Below, one piece after another: positions 1 through 7,900 of a stretch of DNA of 33,471 nt. The notes below the pieces were generated by a model that did not search any database, was not told the DNA's origin, and saw only the letters and a list, made by a program, of their open reading frames with translations. Positions within the stretch are counted from its first letter, which is position 1, and each line of letters starts with the position of its first letter. The stretch comes from Candidatus Aenigmatarchaeota archaeon. Its GTDB lineage: Archaea; Aenigmatarchaeota; Aenigmatarchaeia; JACPZZ01. The stretch is taken from positions 1 through 33,471 of the forward strand of contig JACPZZ010000030.1 in NCBI GenBank assembly GCA_016195275.1, read 5' to 3'. Made by a program: the position numbers and the translations under genes.

Positions 1-1
1 A

Positions 2-199
2 AAATACGGAAGCGTCGGCAATTTGGCCTCAACAGGCGGCTGGACCCTGGCAAAAGGCGAGGCGATGGAACATTTCAATAAACTTGAACTCGTTAAACTT
101 AACACAGGGCAGCAGGCAGTTTTCGAGGAGGTCGCCAAAACTGGCCTTGTTGCAACTGGGCGCGGCGCAAGATCTTACAGCCGAAGATTTGCTGCCTAA
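2..199 (+). CDS. 3' end of an unidentified gene, possibly frameshifted
   Basis: An open frame enters from the left edge and gives 65 residues before a TAA at 197-199. The text has normal protein character up to about residue 48 (KYGSVGNLASTGGWTLAK near the edge). Near base 145 the neighbouring frame becomes equally protein-like and runs to a TAA at 228-230, ending in AEDLLPKKTGGGSCGV. One base lost or gained around 140-150 would join the two into one longer tail that overlaps the stop of the convergent enolase gene. I do not recognise the family. It could be an intact gene ending at 199, a frameshifted gene, or a sequencing error. Confidence 0.4.
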   Translation, partial: KYGSVGNLASTGGWTLAKGEAMEHFNKLELVKLNTGQQAVFEEVAKTGLVATGRGARSYSRRFAA

Positions 200-226
200 A
201 AAGACGGGTGGCGGAAGCTGCGGCGT

Positions 227-1399
227 TTAAAATAATTTCGCCATTCTGGGTTTGTCCGTTGCATTCCATATCTCGACCAGCCTTTTTAATTTCGCCTCGC
301 GCTCTTTCCCGATTATTCCGGTCTTGATAAGGTGCGCGCCGATGCCTACGGCAAAGTCTGAAATCCAGTTATCCGTAGTTTCAATTGACCTGTGCGATGC
401 AATAAGATAAAAACCTGCTTTCTTTGCCAGCATCGCAGCGTCTAACGACGCGGTCATAGTGCCGCATTGGTTCGGCTTTATTATCACGCCGTTCGTTGAT
501 TTCTTTTCAATGCCCTTTGCTATGAGCGCTTTATTCGTCGCGTACAGGTCGTCGCCCGCTATTACGCATTTTTTGACATTCGCCGTTAACTTCGCAGGGT
601 GGTCAAAGTCCTTTTCGAAAAAAGGGTCTTCTACATAAAAAAGGTCGTACGTCTTAACCAGGTTTTCAACAAATTCCTGCTGTTGCGCAGGGTTCAAGCT
701 TTTGTTCAAACAGTCATAGGAATATCTTCCGTCAAAATAAAACTGGGAGGCTGCCATATCTACACCCACGGCAGCGCCGTAATTTTTCGCTGCGGATGAA
801 AGTATGTCCAGAGTTTTGATGTCGTCCAGGCTGGTTGTTAGCGCTTTCTCGGCGTTTTCGCCGGTTAACCAGCCGCGCGCTTCCATCTGTTGCTTAACAG
901 TTTCCCTGATTTCCTTGTTCGTGCTGACCGCCTCTTCCATGGTTTTCGCTTTAATCGGGACTGTCAGAAATTCCTGTATCGACGTGTTGCCGCCGTGCGC
1001 GCCCCCGCCTATTACATTCCCTAAAGGAAACGGAAAAGTTGTTGCGAAAGAATTTATCAGTCTCCATATCTCGCCTTTCGCAGCGGCTTTGAAAACGGCC
1101 ATCGATATTCCAAGCGAGAGGTTTCCGCCTATTTTGCGGAAATTATTCGTACCGTCTGCCTGCTCTAATAAGCCGTCAATTTGCTCAAAATTATTTTCGT
1201 CCAGGCCGATTATCTTGTCTTTTAATGGAAAGAATCTGTTTTCAACAACATCTAACTGCAGATCCACGGCTTCCGAACCGCTTTTCGACGTTCCGGACGG
1301 AACGGAAACCATGTAATATTTGTCCGTCATCGCGCGTATCGCAACCGATTCGCCGCCCTTTGAATTCGGCACTTTCAAGAATCGCAGGTCTTTGATCAC
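227..1399 (-). CDS. eno: Enolase (phosphopyruvate hydratase), diverged
   Basis: Interconverts 2-phosphoglycerate and phosphoenolpyruvate in the cytoplasm. Recognisable enolase features are H135 and E143 in the GGGAHGG..IQEF stretch, metal ligands D214 (VGVDMAAS), E257 (YVEDPF) and D283 (AGDDLYATN), K308 (IIKPNQCGT), the SHRS segment at 335-338, and K359 (LIKTG). At 390 aa it is about 30-40 residues shorter than usual. The N-terminal SRGNPT signature is replaced by NSKGGES, and the usual GDEGG general-acid motif is not recognisable near residues 175-190. The start is GTG. A TATA-like box about 28 bp upstream suggests leaderless transcription from inside the rpoK-eno gap. It is the last gene of the ribosomal/translation operon, an archaeal neighbourhood typical for eno. 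Confidence 0.9.
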   Translation of the reverse strand: MIKDLRFLKVPNSKGGESVAIRAMTDKYYMVSVPSGTSKSGSEAVDLQLDVVENRFFPLKDKIIGLDENNFEQIDGLLEQADGTNNFRKIGGNLSLGISMAVFKAAAKGEIWRLINSFATTFPFPLGNVIGGGAHGGNTSIQEFLTVPIKAKTMEEAVSTNKEIRETVKQQMEARGWLTGENAEKALTTSLDDIKTLDILSSAAKNYGAAVGVDMAASQFYFDGRYSYDCLNKSLNPAQQQEFVENLVKTYDLFYVEDPFFEKDFDHPAKLTANVKKCVIAGDDLYATNKALIAKGIEKKSTNGVIIKPNQCGTMTASLDAAMLAKKAGFYLIASHRSIETTDNWISDFAVGIGAHLIKTGIIGKEREAKLKRLVEIWNATDKPRMAKLF

Positions 1400-1423
1400 A
1401 GTAGAAATTTGGTTTTAATGCTG

Positions 1424-1431
1424 TATAAAAA
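1424..1431 (-). promoter_or_regulatory. TATA-like box for eno
   Basis: The minus strand reads ttttatac, centred about 28 bp before the GTG start of eno. That is the usual archaeal distance from TATA to the transcription start, so eno may have its own leaderless transcript in addition to read-through from rpoK. Confidence 0.45.
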
Positions 1432-1608
1432 TTAGGCTTTCGGCCTTATCACGGTTATGGGTATCAAGCCCTGATCCATTTCCTTTATCGCGATTTTTAC
1501 AGGGTCCATTTCGCCTTCCGCGTCCTTGACCAATATCGGCGCGCCCAAAGAAATTTGCAGCGCTCTAGCGCCTATGATCCTTACCTTTTCAAATCTTGTG
1601 TACTCCAT
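1432..1608 (-). CDS. rpoK: RNA polymerase subunit K (Rpb6/omega homologue)
   Basis: A 58-aa protein opening [18 protein letters not shown], followed by ISLGAPILV and ending [12 protein letters not shown]. These are the conserved segments of archaeal RpoK, which stabilises the largest RNA polymerase subunits. I chose the ATG at 1608 because it gives the normal family length; an upstream TTG at 1635 would add nine unrelated residues. The minus-strand sequence cattaaatg about 35 bp upstream is a possible TATA element. It lies between the PAC2 gene and eno, as in many archaeal genomes. Confidence 0.95.
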   Translation of the reverse strand: MEYTRFEKVRIIGARALQISLGAPILVKDAEGEMDPVKIAIKEMDQGLIPITVIRPKA

Positions 1609-1677
1609 CAAATCGCCTGAAACACTTGTCAACAATCATTTAATGTGCACTGCCATGCTTTTAAGCTTTAGATCCGA

Positions 1678-2469
1678 CTAGCCTATATACCTCAAATCCT
1701 CTTTTCCTTCTTTCTGGCCGCCCTTGGTCATTTCTTCAATGGCCTTCCGTTGCAGGCTTTCAACCTTGTTTATGAACGTCTCCATTTCTTTGACCCGCTG
1801 GTCTAAGGCCTTAAGATCAAGATTGATTCCCAATATCTTCATGAGTACCTTTAGTACGGATTCTGCAGACTTCGGGTCCGTGACAATGGGGAACCCGGAC
1901 GTCTCGCCCATTAAACACACGCCGTCCATGCCGCGAAGCTTTCCCAGCCCTATCAGCAATCCCGACGCCCCTACAATAGTGCCTACCTTGGAAGACACGC
2001 TGAAATCAATGCCGTAAGCCTCAAATTTTTTTCTCAGTTTTTGGGACGACAGGGCGCCGTAAACCTTAGGCGATTGGGTTTCCAACTGGCCTGTTCCCAG
2101 CCCGCCGAGAGTGTATATCTCCTTGCAGCCCAACCCTTCAACGAAGTTCAGTACTTTATCCACTATTTCATAATGTCCTACCTGGTCCAGGGACTGGGCA
2201 TCGCCGATCAGTACGATAATGTCGCGTGCGGCTTTCTTGCCTTTGATGTAATAGAATTCGTTTTTCAGCAACGCAATTTCAGAATTTTCATGGACAAGGA
2301 CAAAAGGCAGGAAGTGGCTCGAATGCAACTCGGCGAATTTCACAGCCTTTGTTTGATCTATAAGATAGCCTGCCGCAACGCGGCCGACATTCCCTATGCC
2401 CGGCAAACCTTCGATAAGAATCGGGTTGTTCAGTTTCGGTTTTTCACTGACAATGATTTTGGTTTCCAT
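1678..2469 (-). CDS. PAC2-family proteasome assembly chaperone-like protein
   Basis: A 263-aa protein with the PAC2 glycine-rich start ILIEGLPGIGNVGRVAAGYL and later segments TLGGLGTGQ, SSKVGTIVGASGLLIGLG and GVCLMGETSGFPI, matching the archaeal proteasome-assembly-chaperone (formerly DUF75) family. A charged, probably coiled C-terminus (residues about 215-260) ends the protein. The family is linked to proteasome assembly, but the archaeal role is mostly inferred. I start it at the ATG at 2469, preceded by a GGTGA ribosome-binding site; the frame stays open further upstream, but that part is the overlapping Nop10 gene read in another frame. Confidence 0.85.
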   Translation of the reverse strand: METKIIVSEKPKLNNPILIEGLPGIGNVGRVAAGYLIDQTKAVKFAELHSSHFLPFVLVHENSEIALLKNEFYYIKGKKAARDIIVLIGDAQSLDQVGHYEIVDKVLNFVEGLGCKEIYTLGGLGTGQLETQSPKVYGALSSQKLRKKFEAYGIDFSVSSKVGTIVGASGLLIGLGKLRGMDGVCLMGETSGFPIVTDPKSAESVLKVLMKILGINLDLKALDQRVKEMETFINKVESLQRKAIEEMTKGGQKEGKEDLRYIG

Positions 2470-2501
2470 TTCACCACGATTAAAATTTGTTGTCCGGGTA
2501 T

Positions 2502-2651
2502 TTAAGCCATTCTCCTGTATTTCCCGTACCTGTCTTCCGGAGAAAATTTCATCGGGTGCACCGACCGCGTCCTGGAACCGCAAACAGGGCAGTTTTCCTT
2601 AAGCGTGTACACAGTGCACGCGCATTTTTTAATTTTGTTTATTGGGAACAC
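2502..2651 (-). CDS. nop10: H/ACA ribonucleoprotein subunit Nop10
   Basis: A 49-residue gene. The protein has one zinc knuckle, CAC...CPVCG (residues 10-12 and 21-24), then [16 protein letters not shown], the hallmark of archaeal Nop10. Nop10 supports Cbf5 in H/ACA guide-RNA pseudouridylation of rRNA. The start appears to be the GTG at 2651, four bases after the aIF2-alpha stop; no ATG is available before the first cysteine, and a start at an ATT codon closer to the zinc knuckle cannot be excluded. The order aIF2-alpha, Nop10, PAC2 is a conserved archaeal arrangement. Confidence 0.92.
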   Translation of the reverse strand: MFPINKIKKCACTVYTLKENCPVCGSRTRSVHPMKFSPEDRYGKYRRMA

Positions 2652-2654
2652 CGC

Positions 2655-3422
2655 CTAGTAAACAAACTCGTAACTTGCTTCGCCGCCGTTTTTTTCAATG
2701 CTCGTTGTTATCGAGTCGGCGACGGCCTTGATTTTTTTTTCGGTTTTTTTAGGATCCGTACCTGTCATTTTCATCATGTATATGGGAGCAGAAATGTACC
2801 TGATTTCGACGCCTTCTTTCCCGGCCTCGGTTAAGGCCTTCTTTATGGACAACAAACCGTCCGGCTTGGATGAAGTTAATGTCAGCTTGCATTTTATTTC
2901 CACCTCGCTCTCCTGGAAAATGTCCGCGGACGCTGCTGCTATGGCATCGGCGTATTTTTCGTCTAAACCTTTCTTGACCAGAAGTTTCTTGTCTTTTAAT
3001 GCGATTTTGAATGCCTTGAAAAGCGAGCCGAAATTATCCTGCAGTAAATAACCGACGTCGGCGTACATCTGGTCAAGGTTTTTGCCGAATTCCTTGCCCA
3101 AATCTTCCAAGATTTTTTCCGCCTTTTCCTCGCTCTTATAATCGGACATCTTGCGGTCGTATTCTTCCTTGCTCACGCGCTTCAGTGAAAGGTTGATATG
3201 GCCCTGCTCTTCATCGACCTTGATGACTTTGCAGACGCAGCGCTGATTTTCCTTGGTAAATTCCCGTATGTCACGGACCCAGCGCGAGGAAACTTCAGAA
3301 ATGTGTATCATTCCGAACCTGTCATACTCCTCCAGCCGCACGCCCGCAGAATAAGGATTCACGGTTGTAATCGTACCTACGACCAGCTCGCCGACAGCCG
3401 GAAACGCATCCCGCCTTTTCAT
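2655..3422 (-). CDS. Translation initiation factor aIF2, alpha subunit
   Basis: 255 aa. The N-terminal S1 domain (residues about 8-85: VGTITTVNPYSAGVRLEEY, GMIHISEVSSRWVRDI, GHINLSLKRVS) is followed by a helical middle domain and a C-terminal alpha/beta domain (ISAPIYMMKMTGTDPKKTEK). This is the usual architecture of aIF2-alpha, the subunit of the aIF2 heterotrimer that helps deliver initiator tRNA. Length is at the lower end of the family. It sits between rps27e and nop10, the standard archaeal order. Confidence 0.95.
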   Translation of the reverse strand: MKRRDAFPAVGELVVGTITTVNPYSAGVRLEEYDRFGMIHISEVSSRWVRDIREFTKENQRCVCKVIKVDEEQGHINLSLKRVSKEEYDRKMSDYKSEEKAEKILEDLGKEFGKNLDQMYADVGYLLQDNFGSLFKAFKIALKDKKLLVKKGLDEKYADAIAAASADIFQESEVEIKCKLTLTSSKPDGLLSIKKALTEAGKEGVEIRYISAPIYMMKMTGTDPKKTEKKIKAVADSITTSIEKNGGEASYEFVY

Positions 3423-3470
3423 ATAAAATACCTGTCTGGTTTTTGATAAAACGATTTCTAATATGTTATT

Positions 3471-3647
3471 TTACTTCAACGTTTCAAGTATCTGAGCGTT
3501 TACTTTGCCCCGCCCGCCTGTTGGCTCTGCCAAAGTTTCTCCGCAGACCAGGCATTTGACAACAGTCGAAGGCCTTGAAAATATTGACTGTTCATTATTG
3601 CATTTGGCGCATTTCACACGCAGGAAGTTTGACTTGTCTTTTGTCAT
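3471..3647 (-). CDS. rps27e: Ribosomal protein S27e
   Basis: A 58-residue zinc-ribbon protein: [20 protein letters not shown], then [24 protein letters not shown]. Two CxxC pairs (residues 12-15 and 32-35) and the final [14 protein letters not shown] match archaeal S27e of the small ribosomal subunit. Its ATG lies two bases beyond the rpl44e stop, consistent with translational coupling. Archaeal L44e and S27e are normally adjacent. Confidence 0.95.
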   Translation of the reverse strand: MTKDKSNFLRVKCAKCNNEQSIFSRPSTVVKCLVCGETLAEPTGGRGKVNAQILETLK

Positions 3648-3649
3648 AG

Positions 3650-3943
3650 TTAATCGCCAACGAACTCGAATTTTTTAACCCTGAAGCCTTTGCCGGAAGT
3701 ATGCTTTTTGCCGCACACCGTGCATTTAAAGCGGAGGTCGATTTTCGTTGTTGGTTTTGCCCGCCCTTTCGGGTTCGGCCTCGGAAATGAGCCGTAACCT
3801 GCTAATTTTCTTTCAAACCGCCTTTGCGACTGCGAATCCGGATGTCCGGCTGATCGCCCTCTTTTCTTTGCCCTTTCGACAACATGTTCCGTGTGCTTGC
3901 GGCAAACAGGGCAATATGTCCTGAGTTTCTTCGGGTATTTCAT
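3650..3943 (-). CDS. rpl44e: Ribosomal protein L44e
   Basis: A 97-aa basic zinc protein of the large subunit: [20 protein letters not shown], a basic middle ([17 protein letters not shown]), and a C-terminal [20 protein letters not shown]. The two CxxC pairs are the family signature. I chose the ATG at 3943, which has a good ribosome-binding site (AAGGAGA); the frame is open nine codons further, but those codons fall in the promoter and inverted repeat. It heads the seven-gene operon that runs to eno. Confidence 0.95.
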   Translation of the reverse strand: MKYPKKLRTYCPVCRKHTEHVVERAKKRGRSAGHPDSQSQRRFERKLAGYGSFPRPNPKGRAKPTTKIDLRFKCTVCGKKHTSGKGFRVKKFEFVGD

Positions 3944-3954
3944 AAGCGTCTCCT

Positions 3955-4008
3955 TAAAACACTGTGGCATACTATTTAAAACATTATCTTTGATGCCACA
4001 GTGTTTTA
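3955..4008. repeat. Perfect 16-bp inverted repeat around the rpl44e promoter
   Basis: TAAAACACTGTGGCAT at 3955-3970 is exactly inverted at 3993-4008. The 22-bp centre contains a TATA-like element (minus strand tttaaata, 3973-3980) placed about 30-37 bp before the rpl44e start. The repeat lies between divergent genes, so it is unlikely to be a terminator. An operator or a promoter-flanking protein site is the simplest reading, and the binding factor is unknown. Confidence 0.75.
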
Positions 4009-4081
4009 CATTAAAAGCAGGATGGGCTTAAATAGTCTGCTTCACGATTTTTCAGTGTTCGCTGTTTGCCGTTGGCAAAAG

Positions 4082-4091
4082 ATATATATAT
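4082..4091 (+). promoter_or_regulatory. TATA box of the glycosyltransferase-like gene
   Basis: The run atatatatat is centred about 26 bp before the ATG at 4113, so the transcript is probably leaderless. This favours that ATG over the GTG at 4092, which overlaps the box. Confidence 0.6.
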
Positions 4092-4112
4092 GTGTTACTT
4101 ATTAGTAGTGCC

Positions 4113-5252
4113 ATGACAACTCAGACAATTTTAGCCAGGGTGTCCCACGGCAACGAACCGATAATAAGAGCCTTGAAAATAGCCTCGCATTTTCCCGAAT
4201 GCGACATAGTTTTGCCGGTTCCGCAGTCGAAAGCGGCTTTTCTAGGGGAAATAGCAAACGGCAATAACGTTGACAAGAAGCGTGTTTACATAGATACGGT
4301 CGCTCACGCACTCGCAGATGGCATGGGCCTGTACTGGGGCGGTGATCTTAGTCATGAACAATGGGTTGCAAACAACACAACATACATGGATCATATGGAC
4401 CGCATATTGAAAGACCACTACGGGCATTTCTGGGCAAAAAATCTGGACGGAGAAGAAAAAAACTTCGAAGCGCAGAATGTGAAAATGGTTCTGAATATCG
4501 GCGATTTCTACGACCAGCTGGGCGTCGACGCGCCGGTCGTATACGAATTCCCGTATCGCCACGGCGCGCTGTTCCAGAAAAGCAGGTCGGCAGGCTACGC
4601 CGGGTTCGGGAAATTTCTGGAAGCGCGCGAGAAGCAGCGAAGCGTAAGTTTTGTTCCTTTGATACACAGCTTATATCACGATTCCCGCTACCGCCCCTTG
4701 GGCAACGAAGAATTTGCGCCGCACATGAAAGAAGAGCCCGCTGATTTTGATTTGGCGTTGCCGGAAAATTCAATAGGAATGGTTTTCAGCGGGACCGGAA
4801 AAAAGGTCGACGTGCTGAAACGAATTGCCGCGCACAGCACGCACCCGATTGTCACGGGCACATTTTCTCCGGTCGAAGGCGACAGGTATGTGAAAATGGA
4901 ACCTCCGAGGGCTGAATTTGTTCACGTTTACGCAAAACCGCAGATACTTGCTGTTGTCGGGCAGACAGGCTACGGCATGTTGGGCAACACCTGGAACGCG
5001 GGCAAGCCTGTGATATCGCCGGTGTTCGAAGAGGGCGACGACCAGGAGTTTATCCACAATCTTAGAACAATCAAAAAACTCGGTTTAGGTGTTGTTGTCG
5101 AAACACCGGACCAGATAGACGCGGCTGTTGAAAAATCGCAAGCCTGTGTGGAAGCTGTGTTGATAATGAATCAAAGAATACGTAAAGAATTCGAAACGCT
5201 TGACGGCCCGTCTTATGTCGCGCGCAGGATCAGGGAATTGGGTTTATACTAA
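4113..5252 (+). CDS. Putative GT-B-fold glycosyltransferase-like protein
   Basis: 379 aa. The N-terminus (ILARVSHGNEPIIRALKIASHF) looks like the first Rossmann unit of a GT-B enzyme. The C-terminal half carries VVGQTGYGMLGNTWNAGKP followed by ISPVFEEGDDQEFIHNLRTI, resembling the nucleotide-sugar-binding region of MurG/UGT-like transferases (glycine-rich turn, GKP, then acidic-Q..N). No signal peptide or membrane segment is visible, so it is probably cytoplasmic. Donor and acceptor cannot be read from sequence. It stands alone, divergent from the L44e operon and convergent with the MBL-fold gene. A different GT-B-fold enzyme is the main alternative. Confidence 0.6.
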   Translation: MTTQTILARVSHGNEPIIRALKIASHFPECDIVLPVPQSKAAFLGEIANGNNVDKKRVYIDTVAHALADGMGLYWGGDLSHEQWVANNTTYMDHMDRILKDHYGHFWAKNLDGEEKNFEAQNVKMVLNIGDFYDQLGVDAPVVYEFPYRHGALFQKSRSAGYAGFGKFLEAREKQRSVSFVPLIHSLYHDSRYRPLGNEEFAPHMKEEPADFDLALPENSIGMVFSGTGKKVDVLKRIAAHSTHPIVTGTFSPVEGDRYVKMEPPRAEFVHVYAKPQILAVVGQTGYGMLGNTWNAGKPVISPVFEEGDDQEFIHNLRTIKKLGLGVVVETPDQIDAAVEKSQACVEAVLIMNQRIRKEFETLDGPSYVARRIRELGLY

Positions 5253-5264
5253 ATCATGTAATTC

Positions 5265-5912
5265 TCAAATAATCTCGACGCGTATTGATTTGTCCACAAG
5301 TTTCCTGAACTCGTTCGGGTCCGCCTTTATTTTTCCGTTCGAGTCGTAATGCATCGGCACAACAATTTTTGGTTTGATTGCGTTCGTTGCCATCGCAGCT
5401 TCCTTGTAATCCATTGTGTAGAATCCGCCTATAGGCAATAAGGCGACGTCGACCTTTCCAAGATTTTTCATTTCAGGGATAAAATCGGTATCGCCGGGAT
5501 GGTAAATTGTTAATTTGTTCACGGTAATCAGATAACCAACACCCAAGCCCTTTGGATGGAACGGCTTGCCGGGTTCGCGGAACTTGTTGATATTATACGC
5601 AGGCACAACCTTGATCGCAATTTTGTCTATGTCAAACTCGTCGCCCGCCTCCACCGTTTTTACGTCCAGCCCGTCCAGCATTTTCGCGCAGCCTTCCGGC
5701 GCTATCACCGTACCGTTTTCCAGCAAATCGCGTATGTTTTCTTCGGCGCAATGGTCGAAATGCTCGTGCGTTGTTAAAATCAGTTCAGCTTTCCTGCCAT
5801 CGTCCGGCTTTATGTACGGGTCTATGTAAAACGAATAATCTTTATGAGTTATACGGAAAGACGCATGGCCGAGATGCTCTATTTTCACGTCGTTTATCGT
5901 TAACTCGCCCAT
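5265..5912 (-). CDS. MBL-fold metal-dependent hydrolase (UlaG/UPF0173-like)
   Basis: 215 aa. It opens IEHLGHASFRI and carries the metallo-beta-lactamase signature THEHFDHC (residues about 48-55), then YHPGDTDFIPEM (second-metal Asp region) and VPMHYDSNG near the end. This arrangement is typical of the small UPF0173/UlaG-like subgroup. The substrate is unknown. Its start overlaps the intergenic region that holds the pyrB promoter, and the two genes are divergent. Confidence 0.8.
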   Translation of the reverse strand: MGELTINDVKIEHLGHASFRITHKDYSFYIDPYIKPDDGRKAELILTTHEHFDHCAEENIRDLLENGTVIAPEGCAKMLDGLDVKTVEAGDEFDIDKIAIKVVPAYNINKFREPGKPFHPKGLGVGYLITVNKLTIYHPGDTDFIPEMKNLGKVDVALLPIGGFYTMDYKEAAMATNAIKPKIVVPMHYDSNGKIKADPNEFRKLVDKSIRVEII

Positions 5913-5952
5913 GACAACACCACAACCATTTACTGCTTTTGTTTTTTATATG

Positions 5953-5963
5953 TTTTTAAATTT
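5953..5963 (+). promoter_or_regulatory. TATA box for pyrB
   Basis: tttttaaattt is centred about 28 bp before the ATG at 5986, again fitting a leaderless transcript. It supports that start over in-frame upstream codons, which would lie inside the promoter and overlap the divergent hydrolase gene. Confidence 0.55.
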
Positions 5964-5985
5964 CAATACCGCCAAGTATGCATCA

Positions 5986-6924
5986 ATGTGGAATGGCAAA
6001 AAAGACCTGCTGGGCATGAATGACCTGTCCAAAGAGGAGATAGAGGGCGTAATACGTTATTCTTCAGCCCTTGAACCGCTTTCCGGCAAGGGCTCCAAGC
6101 TGGGCATATGCAGGGGCGAGATACTCATCAGCGCCTTTTTCGAACCGAGCACAAGGACAGTAACCAGCTTTGCAGCCGCGATGCACACCCTTGGCGGCGA
6201 TGTGCAGACGTTTCTCGAATCCGGCTCGTCCATTGAAAAGGGCGAAACCAAGGAAGACACAATACGCACGCTCGAACAGTACGGCGATGCCCTTGTCATC
6301 AGGGATAGCGATCCCGGTTCTGTTGCCCGTTACGCATCATTGGTCAAAGTTCCTGTAATAAACGCGGGCGACGGCATCAACGAGCATCCAACGCAAGCTT
6401 TGTATGACATGTACACCATATGGAAACAGTTTGGCAGGTTGACAAACCTTAGGATCGCGGTTGTGGGCGGCCTGAAATATTACAGGCCCTCAAACTCCCT
6501 GGTAATGGGTTTGGGAAAATTCGAGGGCAACAAAATATTCGGTATTTGCCCGCCGGGCCTTAGCTTGTCAAAACAATACAGCAACGGCTGTTACGAGGAA
6601 ATGCAGATTAACATGACCCATCTCAACGAGGTCCTGGAAAAAATAAAGCCGGATGTCGTGTATGTGACAAGGCTGAAAAAAGAGTACATGCCGCCGAATG
6701 AAGATACTAAAAATTACTTCTATGTTGTGGACAACAAGACAATGGCTGTATTGCCGCAGAATTGTATTGTCATGCACGCCCTTCCGCGGGTTTGGGAGAT
6801 AAACACCGAGATTGATTCGGATCCGCGCGCAATAATGTTCAAGCAGGCCCGCCATTCGCTGCAGGTGAGAATGGCAGTATTGGCCCTGTTTTTAGGACAC
6901 GAAGACGAACTCAAGAAACTCTAA
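5986..6924 (+). CDS. pyrB: Aspartate carbamoyltransferase, catalytic chain
   Basis: 312 aa from the selected ATG, the normal length for PyrB. It joins carbamoyl phosphate and aspartate, the committed step of pyrimidine synthesis. Motifs visible are FFEPSTRTVTSF (carbamoyl-phosphate loop), the 80s-type segment ESGSSIEKGET, NAGDGINEHPTQALYDMYTI, VVGGLKYYRPSNS, and the C-terminal MHALPRVWEI. No regulatory chain (pyrI) is seen in this window. The gene ends 14 bp inside the convergent pyrC gene, so their 3' ends overlap on opposite strands. Confidence 0.95.
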   Translation: MWNGKKDLLGMNDLSKEEIEGVIRYSSALEPLSGKGSKLGICRGEILISAFFEPSTRTVTSFAAAMHTLGGDVQTFLESGSSIEKGETKEDTIRTLEQYGDALVIRDSDPGSVARYASLVKVPVINAGDGINEHPTQALYDMYTIWKQFGRLTNLRIAVVGGLKYYRPSNSLVMGLGKFEGNKIFGICPPGLSLSKQYSNGCYEEMQINMTHLNEVLEKIKPDVVYVTRLKKEYMPPNEDTKNYFYVVDNKTMAVLPQNCIVMHALPRVWEINTEIDSDPRAIMFKQARHSLQVRMAVLALFLGHEDELKKL

Positions 6925-7867
6925 CTTTTCCGAACACGCGGGCTATGTTCCCGAATGTGAGGTCATCAAGTTGCTTTTCTGTAAACCCTCCTGTGCGAAG
7001 TCTTCCAAGAAGCGCGGCGTACAAATTCAAGCTTTGTATCCCGGACATGTACGGGCTGTTTAATTTTTCGTCTGCTGTGTGAGGCGCGTGATCTGTTTCT
7101 ATCCAGTCTATTTTTCCTTGCCGCAAGGCAAGCATCAAACCGTCCCGTGTTTTCGCATCCCGTATGGGAGGGTTCACTTTGAACATTAAACCGTTTTTCA
7201 TCGCATCGTATTCTGAATAAAGGAGATGATGCGGCGTTACTCCGCAAGTTATTCTGATGTTTTTTCTAGCTGCATCGACTAATTCAACAGCTTCAGGCGT
7301 GGATATGTGGCATACATGAACCGTGCCTTTGAAACCTGCCTCCTGCGCGAATTTTATCTGGTCGCGCACCGATTCAACCTCGGCGGCATTCGACCGTGCG
7401 TAATTCCATGTTTCAGGTTTGGCAGGATCCCACAAACCATTTCTAAACAGGCCTTCTTTCTCACAATGGACTGCAACAACGCCTTTGTATCCCGCGTCGG
7501 CAAGCGTTCTGTAAACAATTGCCTGATCCTTCCCATTAATAACAGAGATATCTCCAACAGACCGGCCGGCATACATTTTCATGCCGATAACGCGATCATG
7601 GTTTGTTACAAGGTCTACAGCTTCTTCTATCTGCTTAGGATCTTTTGTGACCCCGACATAGAGATAATATCCATTCTTAATTCCATATTCTTCCGCGGTG
7701 CGCAACCTTCTTTCAACCAGTTCGCGGGAAATTATAGGCGGCTCTGTGTTTGGCATGTCAAATACAATATCTACCCCGCTGGCTTTTGCAAGTGAAACCA
7801 CATCTTTTATTGTGGCCTTGTAAGATTGTTTCCAGTCGCGGCAATGAACATGAGGATCGATTCGCAT
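6911..7867 (-). CDS. pyrC: Dihydroorotase
   Basis: 318 aa. Amidohydrolase-fold enzyme that closes carbamoyl-aspartate to dihydroorotate. The metal centre is complete: H6 and H8 (HVH), K97 (GMKMYAG, the carboxylated lysine), H134 (AVHCE), H187 (VCHIS) and D259 (TDHAPH). The CRDW following HVH contributes substrate binding. It is shorter than many dihydroorotases because it begins directly at the HxH strand, without the usual N-terminal beta-domain part. It follows pyrD by 33 bp on the same strand. Confidence 0.93.
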   Translation of the reverse strand: MRIDPHVHCRDWKQSYKATIKDVVSLAKASGVDIVFDMPNTEPPIISRELVERRLRTAEEYGIKNGYYLYVGVTKDPKQIEEAVDLVTNHDRVIGMKMYAGRSVGDISVINGKDQAIVYRTLADAGYKGVVAVHCEKEGLFRNGLWDPAKPETWNYARSNAAEVESVRDQIKFAQEAGFKGTVHVCHISTPEAVELVDAARKNIRITCGVTPHHLLYSEYDAMKNGLMFKVNPPIRDAKTRDGLMLALRQGKIDWIETDHAPHTADEKLNSPYMSGIQSLNLYAALLGRLRTGGFTEKQLDDLTFGNIARVFGKVRVS

Positions 7868-7900
7868 TTCATAACCAGCCTTTTATTATCTCTTAATCAG

